From contig CAKKNE010000004.1 of NCBI GenBank assembly GCA_918797485.1, forward strand, positions 3,968,001-4,032,000: a DNA stretch of 64,000 nt, read 5' to 3'. Made by a program: the position numbers and the translations under genes. Below the pieces are notes generated by a model. It did not search any database. It was not told the origin of the DNA and saw nothing but the letters and a program-made list of their open reading frames with translations. How positions within the stretch are numbered: the first letter of the stretch is position 1; the number at the start of each line of letters is the position of its first letter. The DNA is from Pelagomonas calceolata. Taxonomy: Eukaryota; Sar; Pelagophyceae; Pelagomonadales; Pelagomonadaceae. Below, piece after piece: positions 55,437 through 63,851 of the stretch.

Positions 55437-56783
55437 ATGGACCGTTTGCCTGCCGAGATGGTCAAAATAATTGCGGCGCACGCCGGTTTTTTCGACCGCG
55501 CTAAGATCACTGTATGCAACAAACAACTCTCTCAAGCGTGCGCGACCGTGAAGAGCGACGTCCTCGTCATAATTCAGATGGGCGGCGCCGAGACGTACGC
55601 GGGCGACGGCGCGTTATGGCGGCGCTGCGCCGACGCGCCCTCCGTGTTGAACGATGGCCATCATGCGCTGAACGTGGGCGGCAAGATGTGGCGGATTAGA
55701 CCTAGAATTGCGCACACGGCTGCAATTGAGTCGTTCGATCTCAGAAGGAACATGTGGCAATCTGCTGGCTGGATCGATGCACTCAACGGCCGTCGTGACT
55801 ATGGCTGTTGCGTGTTAGGTGATTGCTTGGTTTTCGTCGGCGGCGTCACGGGTCGCTACCGAGAGGGAACTTTAGTAACTTTCTCCGACGTAATCAAACT
55901 CGATCTGGAGACAGGAGAGGGCGAGATGATGGCCCCGCTTCCGGAGCCGCGAGGCGATCCCGTGTGCGGTGTCTGCGATGGCAGACTGTTCGTGCTCGGA
56001 GGCTTCTGCAGCGACCCGACAGAAATGGACGATCCTGAGTTCAGAGAGGAGCACGCGACGGTGCGCGTCCTGGAACAGCGGGACGGTCAGGAGGACGTGT
56101 GGTCGGCGTTCACGACGCTCCCGCCGGCGCTGTGTCGGCAAGGCGGATTCGGAGCGCCGTTTCGCCAGCGACACACGGTGTTTCGGGACCATCGTATTTT
56201 CGTTATTGGTACTGCGACGGAGGACGAGGCGGACGACTGGGACGTGCGCATCCTTGACGTTCGTACGAAGACCTGGTCCACCCTCGATGCCACAACCAGC
56301 CCGCACTGGCGGGTTAGAAACTTTATTTCGGATTCAATGGATGATATCTTTCCAAGGTCACGCATGTGCCTGGGCACCGTGTCTACGAGGGGTGGGCCGT
56401 CGACGAGGCTCGGCCCGGGGCACATGCATGCGATCGACTACCGCGGAGACATCGCCGTATTTGACGCTGGATCTGACGACGACGAGGACCTAGATAGACC
56501 GGGTGTTCACGTTCTGAGCGAAGACACGTGGCTGCCGACCGGCGGGCGCCTGGGCTTTACGACGTCGCGCGACCTCCCGGAATGGGCGAAGAGCCGTTAT
56601 GTGGTTGACGAGGTGACAGTAGCCGCGCCGCCGTCGTGGCTGGCTGCGATGCCTGATTGCCTTTCGATGCCGGCTTTCAGCGACGATTCGCACGGCCAGG
56701 TTGATCTACTAGGCCAACCTTGGCACTACATCTGCAGAATGAGCCTCGTCGTCTCCGAGCGGGCGTGCGTCGTCAAGGCCTAG
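55437..56783 (+). CDS. F-box/kelch-repeat protein, 448 aa
   Basis: An F-box-like start (MDRLPAEMVKIIAAHAGFFDRAKITVCNKQLSQA) is followed by kelch-type blades: GRRDYGCCVLGDCLVFVGGV, VIKLDLETGEGEMMAPLPEPR, CGVCDGRLFVLGGF and QRHTVFRDHRIFVIGTATED...WDVRILDVRTKTWSTL. Each has the GG and W spacing of a kelch propeller. Probably an SCF substrate receptor. The C-terminal 120 residues (GDIAVFDAGSDDDEDLDRPG...) hold at least one more blade and an acidic loop. No intron. The converging gene at 56815 ends 31 bp away. Confidence 0.75.
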   Translation: MDRLPAEMVKIIAAHAGFFDRAKITVCNKQLSQACATVKSDVLVIIQMGGAETYAGDGALWRRCADAPSVLNDGHHALNVGGKMWRIRPRIAHTAAIESFDLRRNMWQSAGWIDALNGRRDYGCCVLGDCLVFVGGVTGRYREGTLVTFSDVIKLDLETGEGEMMAPLPEPRGDPVCGVCDGRLFVLGGFCSDPTEMDDPEFREEHATVRVLEQRDGQEDVWSAFTTLPPALCRQGGFGAPFRQRHTVFRDHRIFVIGTATEDEADDWDVRILDVRTKTWSTLDATTSPHWRVRNFISDSMDDIFPRSRMCLGTVSTRGGPSTRLGPGHMHAIDYRGDIAVFDAGSDDDEDLDRPGVHVLSEDTWLPTGGRLGFTTSRDLPEWAKSRYVVDEVTVAAPPSWLAAMPDCLSMPAFSDDSHGQVDLLGQPWHYICRMSLVVSERACVVKA

Positions 56784-56814
56784 GCTAGCCCAAGTAGTAA
56801 GTACACAATCATCC

Positions 56815-59430
56815 TTACGCCGCATGCACCGCCGGCGTCAGCCGCTCGTCGACGTCGAAGACCACCACCAGGGCCATGTGGTCCGACGGGAAGCGGTCGT
56901 TCGGCAGCCACGAGCCCCGGTTGGCGTCGATGGCCGCCCTGAACGCGCCCTCGAAGACGTCCTCGGGCATCGCCGCGAGCTTCGCGGCGTCCTCGATGTC
57001 CTCGGGCGCGATGTAGTGCTTGCGCTTCGCCGCCTCGCGGACGAACGTCGCGTCGTCAAACAAGACGCGGCGCTGCCGCGCGACGCGCACTCGCCTTATG
57101 ACGTCTTCGCCGTCCGACTCATCATCTTCATTCTTCGGAGGCGGCGCGAACTGACGCAGCCGCGGCACCGGCAGGTAGGCGACGGGCCGCAGCACGTCTT
57201 TTGAGAGAAAAATATAATCAACACAAGCCGTGCGGCGCTCGGCCGTCATCGTGTACGGCGGCTCGGAGCCCGCCGCCTGATTATAAGCCGAAAACAATCC
57301 TAAACGATTGTGTTCGGGCGGCTTGTTTATCACAGTTTCGGGCTCGTCCAATGATATCCTTTCTTTAACGTGGGGCTGCGCCGCCGGCGTAAGGTACTTC
57401 GGGTCCATCTTGAAGGGCGGCGGCCGGTTGTGCGACATGCCCGCACTGGCGGCGCGTTCCGGCGAGATCGCGAGGCGCTTCACACAGACTTGTGCTGTAG
57501 CGTTCGACACGTGCGTCGGCTCCGCTTCTACAGGGTGCGCGATCTTCCCTCCACAAATAGCGCAGTTACATAACGCTCTCACTTGCTCGCAGGTCCGCGA
57601 GTAGGCTGGTGTGGCGAACCTCGCGTTATGTCTCGGTGAGATGCCCGTCTTGGACGAAAAGGGGTGGTGCTTCTGGTCGTAATCAGCAAACTCCTGCGCT
57701 CGTAACGCCTCGTCCGTCGTCGCGAACCTAGCTTGCTGCCTCACCTCATGATCCGCCGACGCGAGGCGCGGGTCGATATCACCGTTATCCAAGGCTACCT
57801 TGACCTGTTCAAGTAACGCGAGCTGCTCGACGGCACTCTTCGCGCGCGACGCCTCTCTTGCAAAATTCTCATCCACCAGATTCGCTTCGCGAGCCGCGGC
57901 CACGGCGTGTTGTAATGAAAGCGACTCGCCGACGGCGTGCTTTCTTGCTACTTCCGACGGTCCCAACAACAATCGCGGCACGTCGGGCCCGCAGACCCGC
58001 AACTGCCTTAAATCTTCGGCGACCGTCAAGGGGTCCGCCTCCATTTCAGGTGCGGGCGCCGGCGCCTCTTTATCAAGGTCGTAGTAGTCGGGGATGTTTG
58101 CGCCATAAGCTTTTGTGGCGAAGGGCGCGGACGGTTCTGAGTAGGCGCCTAGTCCCAGCGACGACTCGCCCGCCACTCGAAACTCGTAGGCCACACCACT
58201 ACACAACCCGGCGACGACGTGCCTATATCTAGGGTCGCGCACGGTTCTTTTCTTCCTAGTTCCTGGCCTCAACACCGTAGTGTAGTGCGTACAAAGGTGC
58301 TCGTCCAAAATAAGGGGTTTGGACCATCCTAAAGTCGTATTCCCGCCAATCCGGTGCTGCACGTAGTAGCGCTCGACCGGCGGGTCCAATTTGGACGCAT
58401 CTACCACAGCAGGAAGCCAATATAAGACGGCCGTCGTCGGCGACTCGCCCACGTCACCCAACCCGATGCCGTCGGGCTCCAGCGTCGGGGGCGAGGGCGG
58501 CGGCCGCGGCGGCGCCGGGATCGGGAGCGGCCGGCCCGTCTCGAGCAACGCGTGCGCTTCTGAGTTGGGAGCGCCATGTAAGGTACAGCACAGGACCACG
58601 GGGTGCTGGAAGTCGCGGTTGAACTGCTCGATTTGCTCCGTGAGGTATTTTGTTTGTGTCCCGCGCACCGACTCTTCGGCCCGCCAGTTCGTGACTAATT
58701 CCCGCATCTGCTCGTCGCTCACGACGTCCCAGTCCTCGGCCGTCGGCTCGTACTGGTCGCCGGCGTGGCCGCCGGCGAGTTGCGTGCACGCTACGACTAA
58801 GGCAGCATCGTGTGTTGCATTGTTGAAGGGCACCAGATCCAAAATCATGGCGATTTCATCTCGAGCCGCACATCTGACCGCCGTCGACGCTCTTTTTGCT
58901 CTCTCTGCCGCTCTGTGTAGTTCAATGACTTCACTCCTTACTAATTGGAAGTGCATGCGCTTCCATCCGATCAGCACCCCATCCAGATCCTCGCTGATCA
59001 GATCCTCCTCGGCGTGGGCCTGGGACTTTTGTCGGGGCGCGTACATCGTATCGAAGCCCGCGGCGTTGAGGCCGGGCAGCCAGAAGCCGTGGTAGTCGTC
59101 GACGTCCTGCAGGCAGATCACATCGCATTCGTAGGACACTATTTCAGATAGTAATCGCTGCCTCCGGAAGCTCCAGGTCAAGGAAGACGGATGCGACTTA
59201 CTGTGCATGCCGTCGGCGTTGCATCTTCCCAGAACATTGTACGAGACAACTTTGACGCGCGACGGCGCCGTCTCGGGCGCGTCGGGCAGCCAGCAGAGCT
59301 TTCTCTCAAGGTCCGCATCGGGGTCTACAACGACGGGCTCCTCCGCCTCCTTCGGGGGCAGGAGCTCCGGTGGCAGCTCCTCGTTCTCGAAGCGCGCCTT
59401 CTTCAGCATGACGCGGTCGAGGAGGCCCAT
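56815..59430 (-). CDS. Degenerate CCR4-type EEP domain protein with inserted fibronectin III domain
   Basis: 871 aa, no intron. Residues 55-290 and 750-871 make a split endonuclease/exonuclease/phosphatase fold: VKVVSYNVLGRCNADG, SYECDVICLQDVDDYHGF, then at the end ACVDYIFLSKDVLRPV and FPSDHMALVVVFDV. Between them, at about 340-470, is a fibronectin type III domain (TTAVLYWLPAVV, YYVQHRIGG, GVAYEFRVAGESSLGLGAYSEP), then long helices. Several usual catalytic positions differ: LQE reads LQD, the GDFNS loop reads CTLHG, and ANTHL reads ACTQL. SDH is kept. Activity is therefore doubtful; a scaffold or RNA-binding role is likely (inference). The EEP assignment rests on motif order. Confidence 0.75.
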   Translation of the reverse strand: MGLLDRVMLKKARFENEELPPELLPPKEAEEPVVVDPDADLERKLCWLPDAPETAPSRVKVVSYNVLGRCNADGMHSKSHPSSLTWSFRRQRLLSEIVSYECDVICLQDVDDYHGFWLPGLNAAGFDTMYAPRQKSQAHAEEDLISEDLDGVLIGWKRMHFQLVRSEVIELHRAAERAKRASTAVRCAARDEIAMILDLVPFNNATHDAALVVACTQLAGGHAGDQYEPTAEDWDVVSDEQMRELVTNWRAEESVRGTQTKYLTEQIEQFNRDFQHPVVLCCTLHGAPNSEAHALLETGRPLPIPAPPRPPPSPPTLEPDGIGLGDVGESPTTAVLYWLPAVVDASKLDPPVERYYVQHRIGGNTTLGWSKPLILDEHLCTHYTTVLRPGTRKKRTVRDPRYRHVVAGLCSGVAYEFRVAGESSLGLGAYSEPSAPFATKAYGANIPDYYDLDKEAPAPAPEMEADPLTVAEDLRQLRVCGPDVPRLLLGPSEVARKHAVGESLSLQHAVAAAREANLVDENFAREASRAKSAVEQLALLEQVKVALDNGDIDPRLASADHEVRQQARFATTDEALRAQEFADYDQKHHPFSSKTGISPRHNARFATPAYSRTCEQVRALCNCAICGGKIAHPVEAEPTHVSNATAQVCVKRLAISPERAASAGMSHNRPPPFKMDPKYLTPAAQPHVKERISLDEPETVINKPPEHNRLGLFSAYNQAAGSEPPYTMTAERRTACVDYIFLSKDVLRPVAYLPVPRLRQFAPPPKNEDDESDGEDVIRRVRVARQRRVLFDDATFVREAAKRKHYIAPEDIEDAAKLAAMPEDVFEGAFRAAIDANRGSWLPNDRFPSDHMALVVVFDVDERLTPAVHAA

Positions 59431-59780
59431 TGTTTTTGTGGTGCTATCGGCTGCCCTGTCTGCGGTTCATGGTGTTGTGATCTAGGCTGCCCTGTAGCTA
59501 GACGTACGCCGCTCGGGCTTGCGTATGATCTCGGCTGCCTGGCCCGAGGTACGGGCGCGCCTGTCTGACCGTATGTGGCGCTCACCAACCTCGCTTAGCC
59601 CCAACGCCGCCGCCGCTAGCGTCATGTAAGGCACTAGCCTACAAGCTGTGTTTTTGCTGAAGTCTGTGCATAGCTCGAAATTAGAGTGTCTGAGGTACCT
59701 GAGCGCACGTTCTCAGCCCAGACGTCCAGTCTGATTTGTTCGTTTGATCTGTGAGCCCTTTGCGGCCGCGTACAGCTCTG
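59431..59780. promoter_or_regulatory. Divergent intergenic region, 350 bp
   Basis: Promoters of the EEP/FN3 gene and the secreted-protein gene; includes a 24-nt motif copy at 59615. Confidence 0.4.
59615..59638. promoter_or_regulatory. 24-nt motif, copy 9 (inverse)
   Basis: GCTAGCGTCATGTAAGG then CACTAGC; 185 bp from ATG 59430 and 143 bp before ATG 59781. Confidence 0.65.
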
Positions 59781-60419
59781 ATGCTCTCCCTGCTGTTTTT
59801 GTGCTCTGCTGTCGCGGATGCATTGAAATTCGACGGCGGAATCTCGCTTTCGCAACTCAAAACGCCGGCATTACTCGTTGACGTCGACGAGCTGCCCGGC
59901 GGCGTCGAGGCGCTGCCGCACGCACCACGCGAGCGACGAGAGGCGCTGCGAGACGCGCTATTTGTGCATGCGCGCGTCGTGGCCGCTGGCAAAGAGCGAG
60001 CCGGCTTCTACAAGGGCCGAGGAGCGCCGCTGGCCGAACTCGACGTCGAGCTCGCAGGCGATGCATATCTCGCGACGGGCTTAAACAACAATTGGTCCTA
60101 CGACAACAGCTACTTCTGGGCGCGCACGCTCGGCTCCGGCGCGCGACGGCCGGCGCCGGGTATTGGGTTGGACGCAATAGGCGACCGGACGGCGGTCCGG
60201 TGGCTCCGCGACGACGAGCCTGGAGCGCCGCAGACCGGCGACGGCAAATTCAGCGAGTGGGCGGAGTTTCTCGACGTCGGCGACGAGGTGGATTTGGTGC
60301 CCGTCGACGTCGATGCGTGGTTAGACCAGCACGACGCCGCCTACCTCGTGACCAGAGAAATGCGACCACCCGGCGCGGACCCGCTCGTCCGAGCAGAGCC
60401 CTGGGTAATCACAAGTTAA
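59781..60419 (+). CDS. Secreted protein, 212 aa, unknown
   Basis: Signal peptide MLSLLFLCSAVADA. The mature part has TPALLVDVDELPGGVEALPHAP, ALFVHARVVAAGKERAGFYKGRG, AYLATGLNNNWSYDNSYFWART and VDLVPVDVDAWLDQHDAAYLVTREM. It has no Cys pairs beyond the signal peptide, no membrane helix and no repeats. The fold looks alpha/beta; no family recognised. Its stop is 2 bp from the stop of the recycling-factor gene on the other strand, so their 3' UTRs must run through each other. Confidence 0.55.
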   Translation: MLSLLFLCSAVADALKFDGGISLSQLKTPALLVDVDELPGGVEALPHAPRERREALRDALFVHARVVAAGKERAGFYKGRGAPLAELDVELAGDAYLATGLNNNWSYDNSYFWARTLGSGARRPAPGIGLDAIGDRTAVRWLRDDEPGAPQTGDGKFSEWAEFLDVGDEVDLVPVDVDAWLDQHDAAYLVTREMRPPGADPLVRAEPWVITS

Positions 60420-60421
60420 AG

Positions 60422-61168
60422 TTAGTCCTGGCGCGTCTCGATGGCCTTCTTCTTCTCGTCGGCCAGTTTCGTAATTTTTTTCGAGGCCTCGTCGACCATC
60501 TCGTCGATCGCGCTCTTCTTCGCGCGGACGTCGTCCTCGGAGACGCCTCCGCTCGCCTTCTTCAGCCGGTCGTGCGCGTCCCTCCTATGATTCCGCGCGC
60601 GCTTCTTCGCCTCCTCGGCGGCGGCCCCGGCGGCCTTGGCCAGCGCGCCGCGCTGCTCCTTCGACGGCCGCGGGATCGGCACGACGACGTCGCCGCCGGA
60701 CACGTTCGGGTTCAGGCTGAGGCCCTCGATGTCGGCCACGGCCTTGGCGACGGCTGGCGCGAGCTGCGGGTCGAAGCACGAGATGCGCACCAACGTGGGC
60801 GACGCGACGGCGACGTGCGCGACCGTGGCGAGCGGCTGGCGGTCGCCGTAGGCCTCGACCGCGCACGCGTCGAAGAGCTCCGCGTTGACGTCGCCGCCGC
60901 GCATGGTTTTCAGAGTTGTCTCGAGCTGCGTTATTGTCTTGTCGAGGCCCGCTATCAGGGGCGCGTCGAACAGCTCGGCGAAGATGTCCACAGCGTCATC
61001 CGTCGCGGGCGCCGCCTCCACGGGTTGTTTGCCTTTCCCTTTTTTTTTCTTTTTTGCAAAACTGCGCTGCACCGTGGTGACGACGGGCGGTCGCCGCTGC
61101 AGACGCTGCAGACATGCGGCTGTTCGCGTCGAATGTTGCAGCAGGCGTGCCGTGCGTGCGAGCAGCAT
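60422..61168 (-). CDS. MRRF: Ribosome recycling factor, mitochondrial
   Basis: 248 aa. Presequence MLLARTARLLQHSTRTAACLQRLQRR, then a Lys-rich linker and the RRF fold. The long helix starts TITQLETTLKTMRGGDVNAELFDAC, domain II has YGDRQPLATVAHVAVASPTLVRISCFDPQL, and the hallmark PIPRPSKEQRGALAKAAGAAAEEAK...RNHRRDAHDRLKKA ends in GVSEDDVRAKKSAIDEMVDE. Together with EF-G it splits ribosomes after termination. The His/Arg-rich tip (RNHRRDAHD) that contacts rRNA is intact. The Lys/Arg presequence points to mitochondria rather than plastid, where a second RRF is expected. Confidence 0.93.
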   Translation of the reverse strand: MLLARTARLLQHSTRTAACLQRLQRRPPVVTTVQRSFAKKKKKGKGKQPVEAAPATDDAVDIFAELFDAPLIAGLDKTITQLETTLKTMRGGDVNAELFDACAVEAYGDRQPLATVAHVAVASPTLVRISCFDPQLAPAVAKAVADIEGLSLNPNVSGGDVVVPIPRPSKEQRGALAKAAGAAAEEAKKRARNHRRDAHDRLKKASGGVSEDDVRAKKSAIDEMVDEASKKITKLADEKKKAIETRQD

Positions 61169-61449
61169 TGTCTGGAAGGCAGCACTCGAGTGTTATCGAT
61201 CTCAAGAGCTTGCAGGGCGTGCCAAGCTGTTTTTGCATTATTTGTGCTATCTAGCGAGACAGAGGTACTAGAGCATAGCCGGCGCTGGACGGCGCTGTGC
61301 TGGTACTGCGTGATTACGTCGCGAGAACAAGCTTGGGTGAGCGATGGGGTTCAGGCATCGTGCCCGACGACGGTACTGAGCGCGGGCAGCCGAACGAACC
61401 GCTGCGTAACTCATACAGACCACCTACGCCACCGACGCGTGAGTAAACG

Positions 61450-61893
61450 ATGAACGAGGGCCGCCTCAAGGAGTGCTGGGAGCGGACGAAGGACAACGGC
61501 GTACTGTGTCGGGCGGGGTGCATCATTTGCATCATGGCCCCGTGCATCGAGCCGTGTCTGTTCTGCTGCCCCGCGGGCGAGCCCATTAAAATTGAACGGG
61601 AGGATCCGAACCGTCCCGACTGGCTCGTGAAGATCCCGAACCCGGACTTCCCGAAGAAGGCCCTGTGGGCCATCGACGAAGGGGCCTGTAGGGACTGGGA
61701 GATGGGCAAGGACATGAGCAAGTGGGAGCGCAAGTACGCCCCTAAAAAGGAGGTCAAGATCGCACCAGAGCCGGAAGAAAAAGAAGATATTTCGAAATTA
61801 TCGCATTACGAGCGGCGGAAGCGCGCGATCCAGGCCGGGCATGAATTAGGAGTGAACGAGGGCGCGACGGACGACCAGGTAACGAGTGGGTAG
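61450..61893 (+). CDS. Small Cys-rich N-terminus protein, 147 aa, unknown
   Basis: The start MNEGRLKECWERTKDNGVLC is followed by a hydrophobic Cys cluster (AGCIICIMAPCIEPCLFCC). This could anchor the protein by palmitoylation or form a short membrane insert. The rest is soluble: REDPNRPDWLVKIPNPDFPKKALWAIDEG, DWEMGKDMSKWERKYAPKKE, and a charged helix (DISKLSHYERRKRAIQAGHELG). Tryptophan and Pro are frequent. No family recognised. An ATG preceded by AAACG fits a start context; an upstream exon cannot be excluded. Confidence 0.55.
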   Translation: MNEGRLKECWERTKDNGVLCRAGCIICIMAPCIEPCLFCCPAGEPIKIEREDPNRPDWLVKIPNPDFPKKALWAIDEGACRDWEMGKDMSKWERKYAPKKEVKIAPEPEEKEDISKLSHYERRKRAIQAGHELGVNEGATDDQVTSG

Positions 61894-62023
61894 TTTTCAC
61901 TTTATCCCGGGTCCTTCCTTCGCACGAGTACTTAGAACGTGCGTCGCGCGGGGGGAGCGCGGGGAACTGTTGGCTGGGATCGGTCCAACGGGACTTGGGG
62001 GGATAGGGCTCAGCCGCTCAGCC

Positions 62024-62365
62024 TCAGCGCGTCTTGCGCTTGCTCTTCTTCTTGCTCTCGCCCTTGTACGCGGCCTTGAAGAGGCCGGTACCTAAAACGG
62101 CGCCGAGCGCGGGGCCGGCCCAGTAGACGGCGATGGTCGCGGACTTGCCCGCGACGACGGAGAGCATGCTGACGGCGGGGTTGAATGCGCCGCCCGAGAC
62201 GCCGCCGACCGTCGCCGCGGCGACGACGACGGCGAAGCCGATGGCGATGCCGAAGTAGTCGTTGTCCTTCGTGTCGTCGACGGTGGCGACGGAGAGCACC
62301 GTGAAGCAGAGCAGCGCCGTGCCGACGAACTCGACGAAGAGCTTCTGTTGGAGCGACGGAGCCAT
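62024..62365 (-). CDS. Half-size aquaporin (single MIP hemidomain), 113 aa
   Basis: QKLFVEFVGTALLCFTVLSVAT is an aquaporin TM1/TM4-type helix, FGIAIGFAVVVAAATVGGVSGGAFNPAVS the next helix plus the NPA half-helix, and ATIAVYWAGPALGAVLGTGLFKAAY the third helix with the WAGPALGA signature of TM6. This is one complete hemidomain; full aquaporins have two (about 250 aa). The tail is basic (KGESKKKSKRKTR). Such a protein would need to dimerise to form a pore, or may be non-conducting. No first half is seen in 800 bp on either side, and the gene is bounded by ATG 62365 and a clean stop. Confidence 0.8.
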   Translation of the reverse strand: MAPSLQQKLFVEFVGTALLCFTVLSVATVDDTKDNDYFGIAIGFAVVVAAATVGGVSGGAFNPAVSMLSVVAGKSATIAVYWAGPALGAVLGTGLFKAAYKGESKKKSKRKTR

Positions 62366-62719
62366 CAGTGTGGTTTTAGAGCTTTCTGGGCTTGTGACGA
62401 CGGTGAAGCGCGGGCGATTTTGCGCGCGCGGAGGTTCTCGATAGCTTTTTGCTGAGACTGTTTCTACTTTCCGGCTTTCTCGTGGCTAGCGAGCGAGCGC
62501 GGGCGACCGGCAAATGAGTGAATAGATGCAACGACGCGATGGACGCGCGCGGGCGATGTTTTGCGCAAGCACGTGCGCCCAAAAAGCCCAGTGAGAGTGG
62601 CATGAATGGTGAGCCCCAGCTCGGGGAGACGCCGCATTTATACAACAGGCGCATTAGTCGCGCACTAGATATTGACAAACTCATTAGTTCACACAGCAAG
62701 AGAGAATCGAGCGACAGTC
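62366..62719. other. Intergenic, 354 bp
   Basis: 5' of the half-aquaporin and 3' of the selenoprotein gene. No additional exon or missing aquaporin half is seen on either strand. Confidence 0.4.
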
Positions 62720-62779
62720 GCGCGCGGGGTCGGGCGCCCGGAGTTTCGAGAACCTCCGGGCGCCGTCATGGACGCGCAC
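62720..62779 (-). promoter_or_regulatory. SECIS-like hairpin after the selenoprotein stop
   Basis: On the gene strand: helix I GTGCGCG pairs with CGCGCGC. Inside it ATGAC (62765-62769) faces CGAC (62729-62732), giving the UGAN/NGAN quartet. Helix II is 11 perfect pairs (GGCGCCCGGAG / CTCCGGGCGCC) with a 10-nt loop GTTCTCGAAA. The loop's A run is on its 3' side rather than the usual 5' side. It starts 8 nt past the stop codon. Confidence 0.65.
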
Positions 62780-62787
62780 CACGTCGC

Positions 62788-63411
62788 TCACTTCTCGACG
62801 CTGACGGCCTCGACGCCGACGACCGTTTCTATTTCCGGCAGGGCGGCGAGCAGCTCCTCCGTCGGCGGGTGGTCGCCGATCTCGGCCTCGGCGTGGGCGT
62901 AGTACGGCTTGCCGCCCGTCTGTACCACATAGACGCCGCCGTGGACAAATCCCTCGCCGTCCAAATTACCTTTGTCGTCCTTGGCACGCTTGGCATTCTT
63001 GGAGAGGCGCGACCACGGGTTGGCAATCTTGGCCAGGACCGACGCCAGAGAGCTCTTGTTGGCCTTGCCGCCGCCTAAGGCGTTGTAGAACGCCCGCGGC
63101 TCGTCGAGGTACACAGGCGCGTCGGGCCAGCAGTAGTCACGGAAGGCCTGGACCTCGCTTACCTCTGCCCCGTGAAATGTTTTGTCCTCCTTGACGATGG
63201 CGTGTAGCTGAGCGCCCTTCGCCTCGAAGTCGCTCTTCCGCGCGTAGACCCGCTTGGCCTCCGCGCGGCAGATATGTCAGCCGGGGCGTCGCGCGACGAA
63301 GATGACCGCCGACGACTTCGCCCAGAGCTCCGACGCGGCGAAGGTGCTCTTGTGGCCCGTGAGGTCCACTAATAGAGCGCTGCCCGGCGGCGCGAGGGGG
63401 GCTTTCACCAT
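62788..63411 (-). CDS. SELENOU: Selenoprotein U (PRXL2/FAM213 peroxiredoxin-like), in-frame UGA
   Basis: 207 aa counting Sec. From ATG 63411 the frame runs SALLVDLTGHKSTFAASELWAKSSAVIFVARRPG, then UGA (63277-63279), then HICRAEAKRVYARKSDFEA to stop 62788, with no other break. RRPG-x-x-x-C-R is the active site of the PRXL2/SelU thioredoxin-fold family, where human FAM213A has Cys and fish SelU has Sec at the UGA position. So UGA encodes Sec45, paired with Cys48. Downstream AFRDYCWPDAPVYLDEPRAFYNALGG is the family's second conserved block. It is likely a thiol/selenol reductase in redox control. A SECIS-like hairpin lies directly after the stop, and EEFSEC is encoded at 37285. Confidence 0.88.
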
Positions 63412-63851
63412 GCTGCTAAGCGTGCGGGCGGAGAGGACGCGCGCCGTGACGGTGTGAGGCAAGTTCCCAGAGTGTCGAGCTGTGGCACCGGACGGCAAGA
63501 CAGGGCGCAGCCGCAGCGGTGCTCTACAAGCCGTGGAGGTCTCCTAGCAGCGGCGCGGTCACACAGAGCCCTGCACTCTGCTGTGTTCGCAATGCAAAAA
63601 AAAACGCGTCATTGATAATCGCGCTAGCGTCATGTAACACACTAGAAAATCAAGCCAGCTGCTAAAAACGAGTCGTAGCGCGCTGACGCAGGTTAGCGTT
63701 GCACGAAGGACGCCCTAGAGGGACCTCATCTTGTAGACTTGCCCCATACGGGAATTACAATTGTCTCCGACCGCCGTAGCAGCAGCGCCAGCAAAGGCTC
63801 TCCGACAGCCACCAAGAGAGCAAGCCGCGCGCGATCGTACGCATCCACACT
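63412..63851. promoter_or_regulatory. Divergent intergenic region, 440 bp
   Basis: Promoters of the selenoprotein (minus) and an EF-hand gene (plus), with a 24-nt motif copy near the middle (63623). Nothing else seen. Confidence 0.4.
63623..63645. promoter_or_regulatory. 24-nt motif, copy 10 (inverse)
   Basis: GCTAGCGTCATGTAACACACTAG, 212 bp from ATG 63411 and 207 bp before ATG 63852. Confidence 0.6.

Noticed and set aside
60092-61453. 453-codon plus-strand frame antisense to the recycling-factor gene
   Set aside because: It lies in a shadow frame of MRRF and the secreted protein, is Arg/Ala/Gly-rich with no fold signature, and both overlapped genes are well supported.
62733-62764. Hairpin as a transcription terminator
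   Set aside because: Intrinsic terminators of this form are bacterial; there is no U run, and the quartet plus second helix fit a SECIS better.
63277-63279. UGA as a true stop or nonsense change in the PRXL2 gene
   Set aside because: The frame continues with strong family conservation, the UGA is exactly at the known Sec/Cys site, a SECIS-like hairpin follows and EEFSEC is present.
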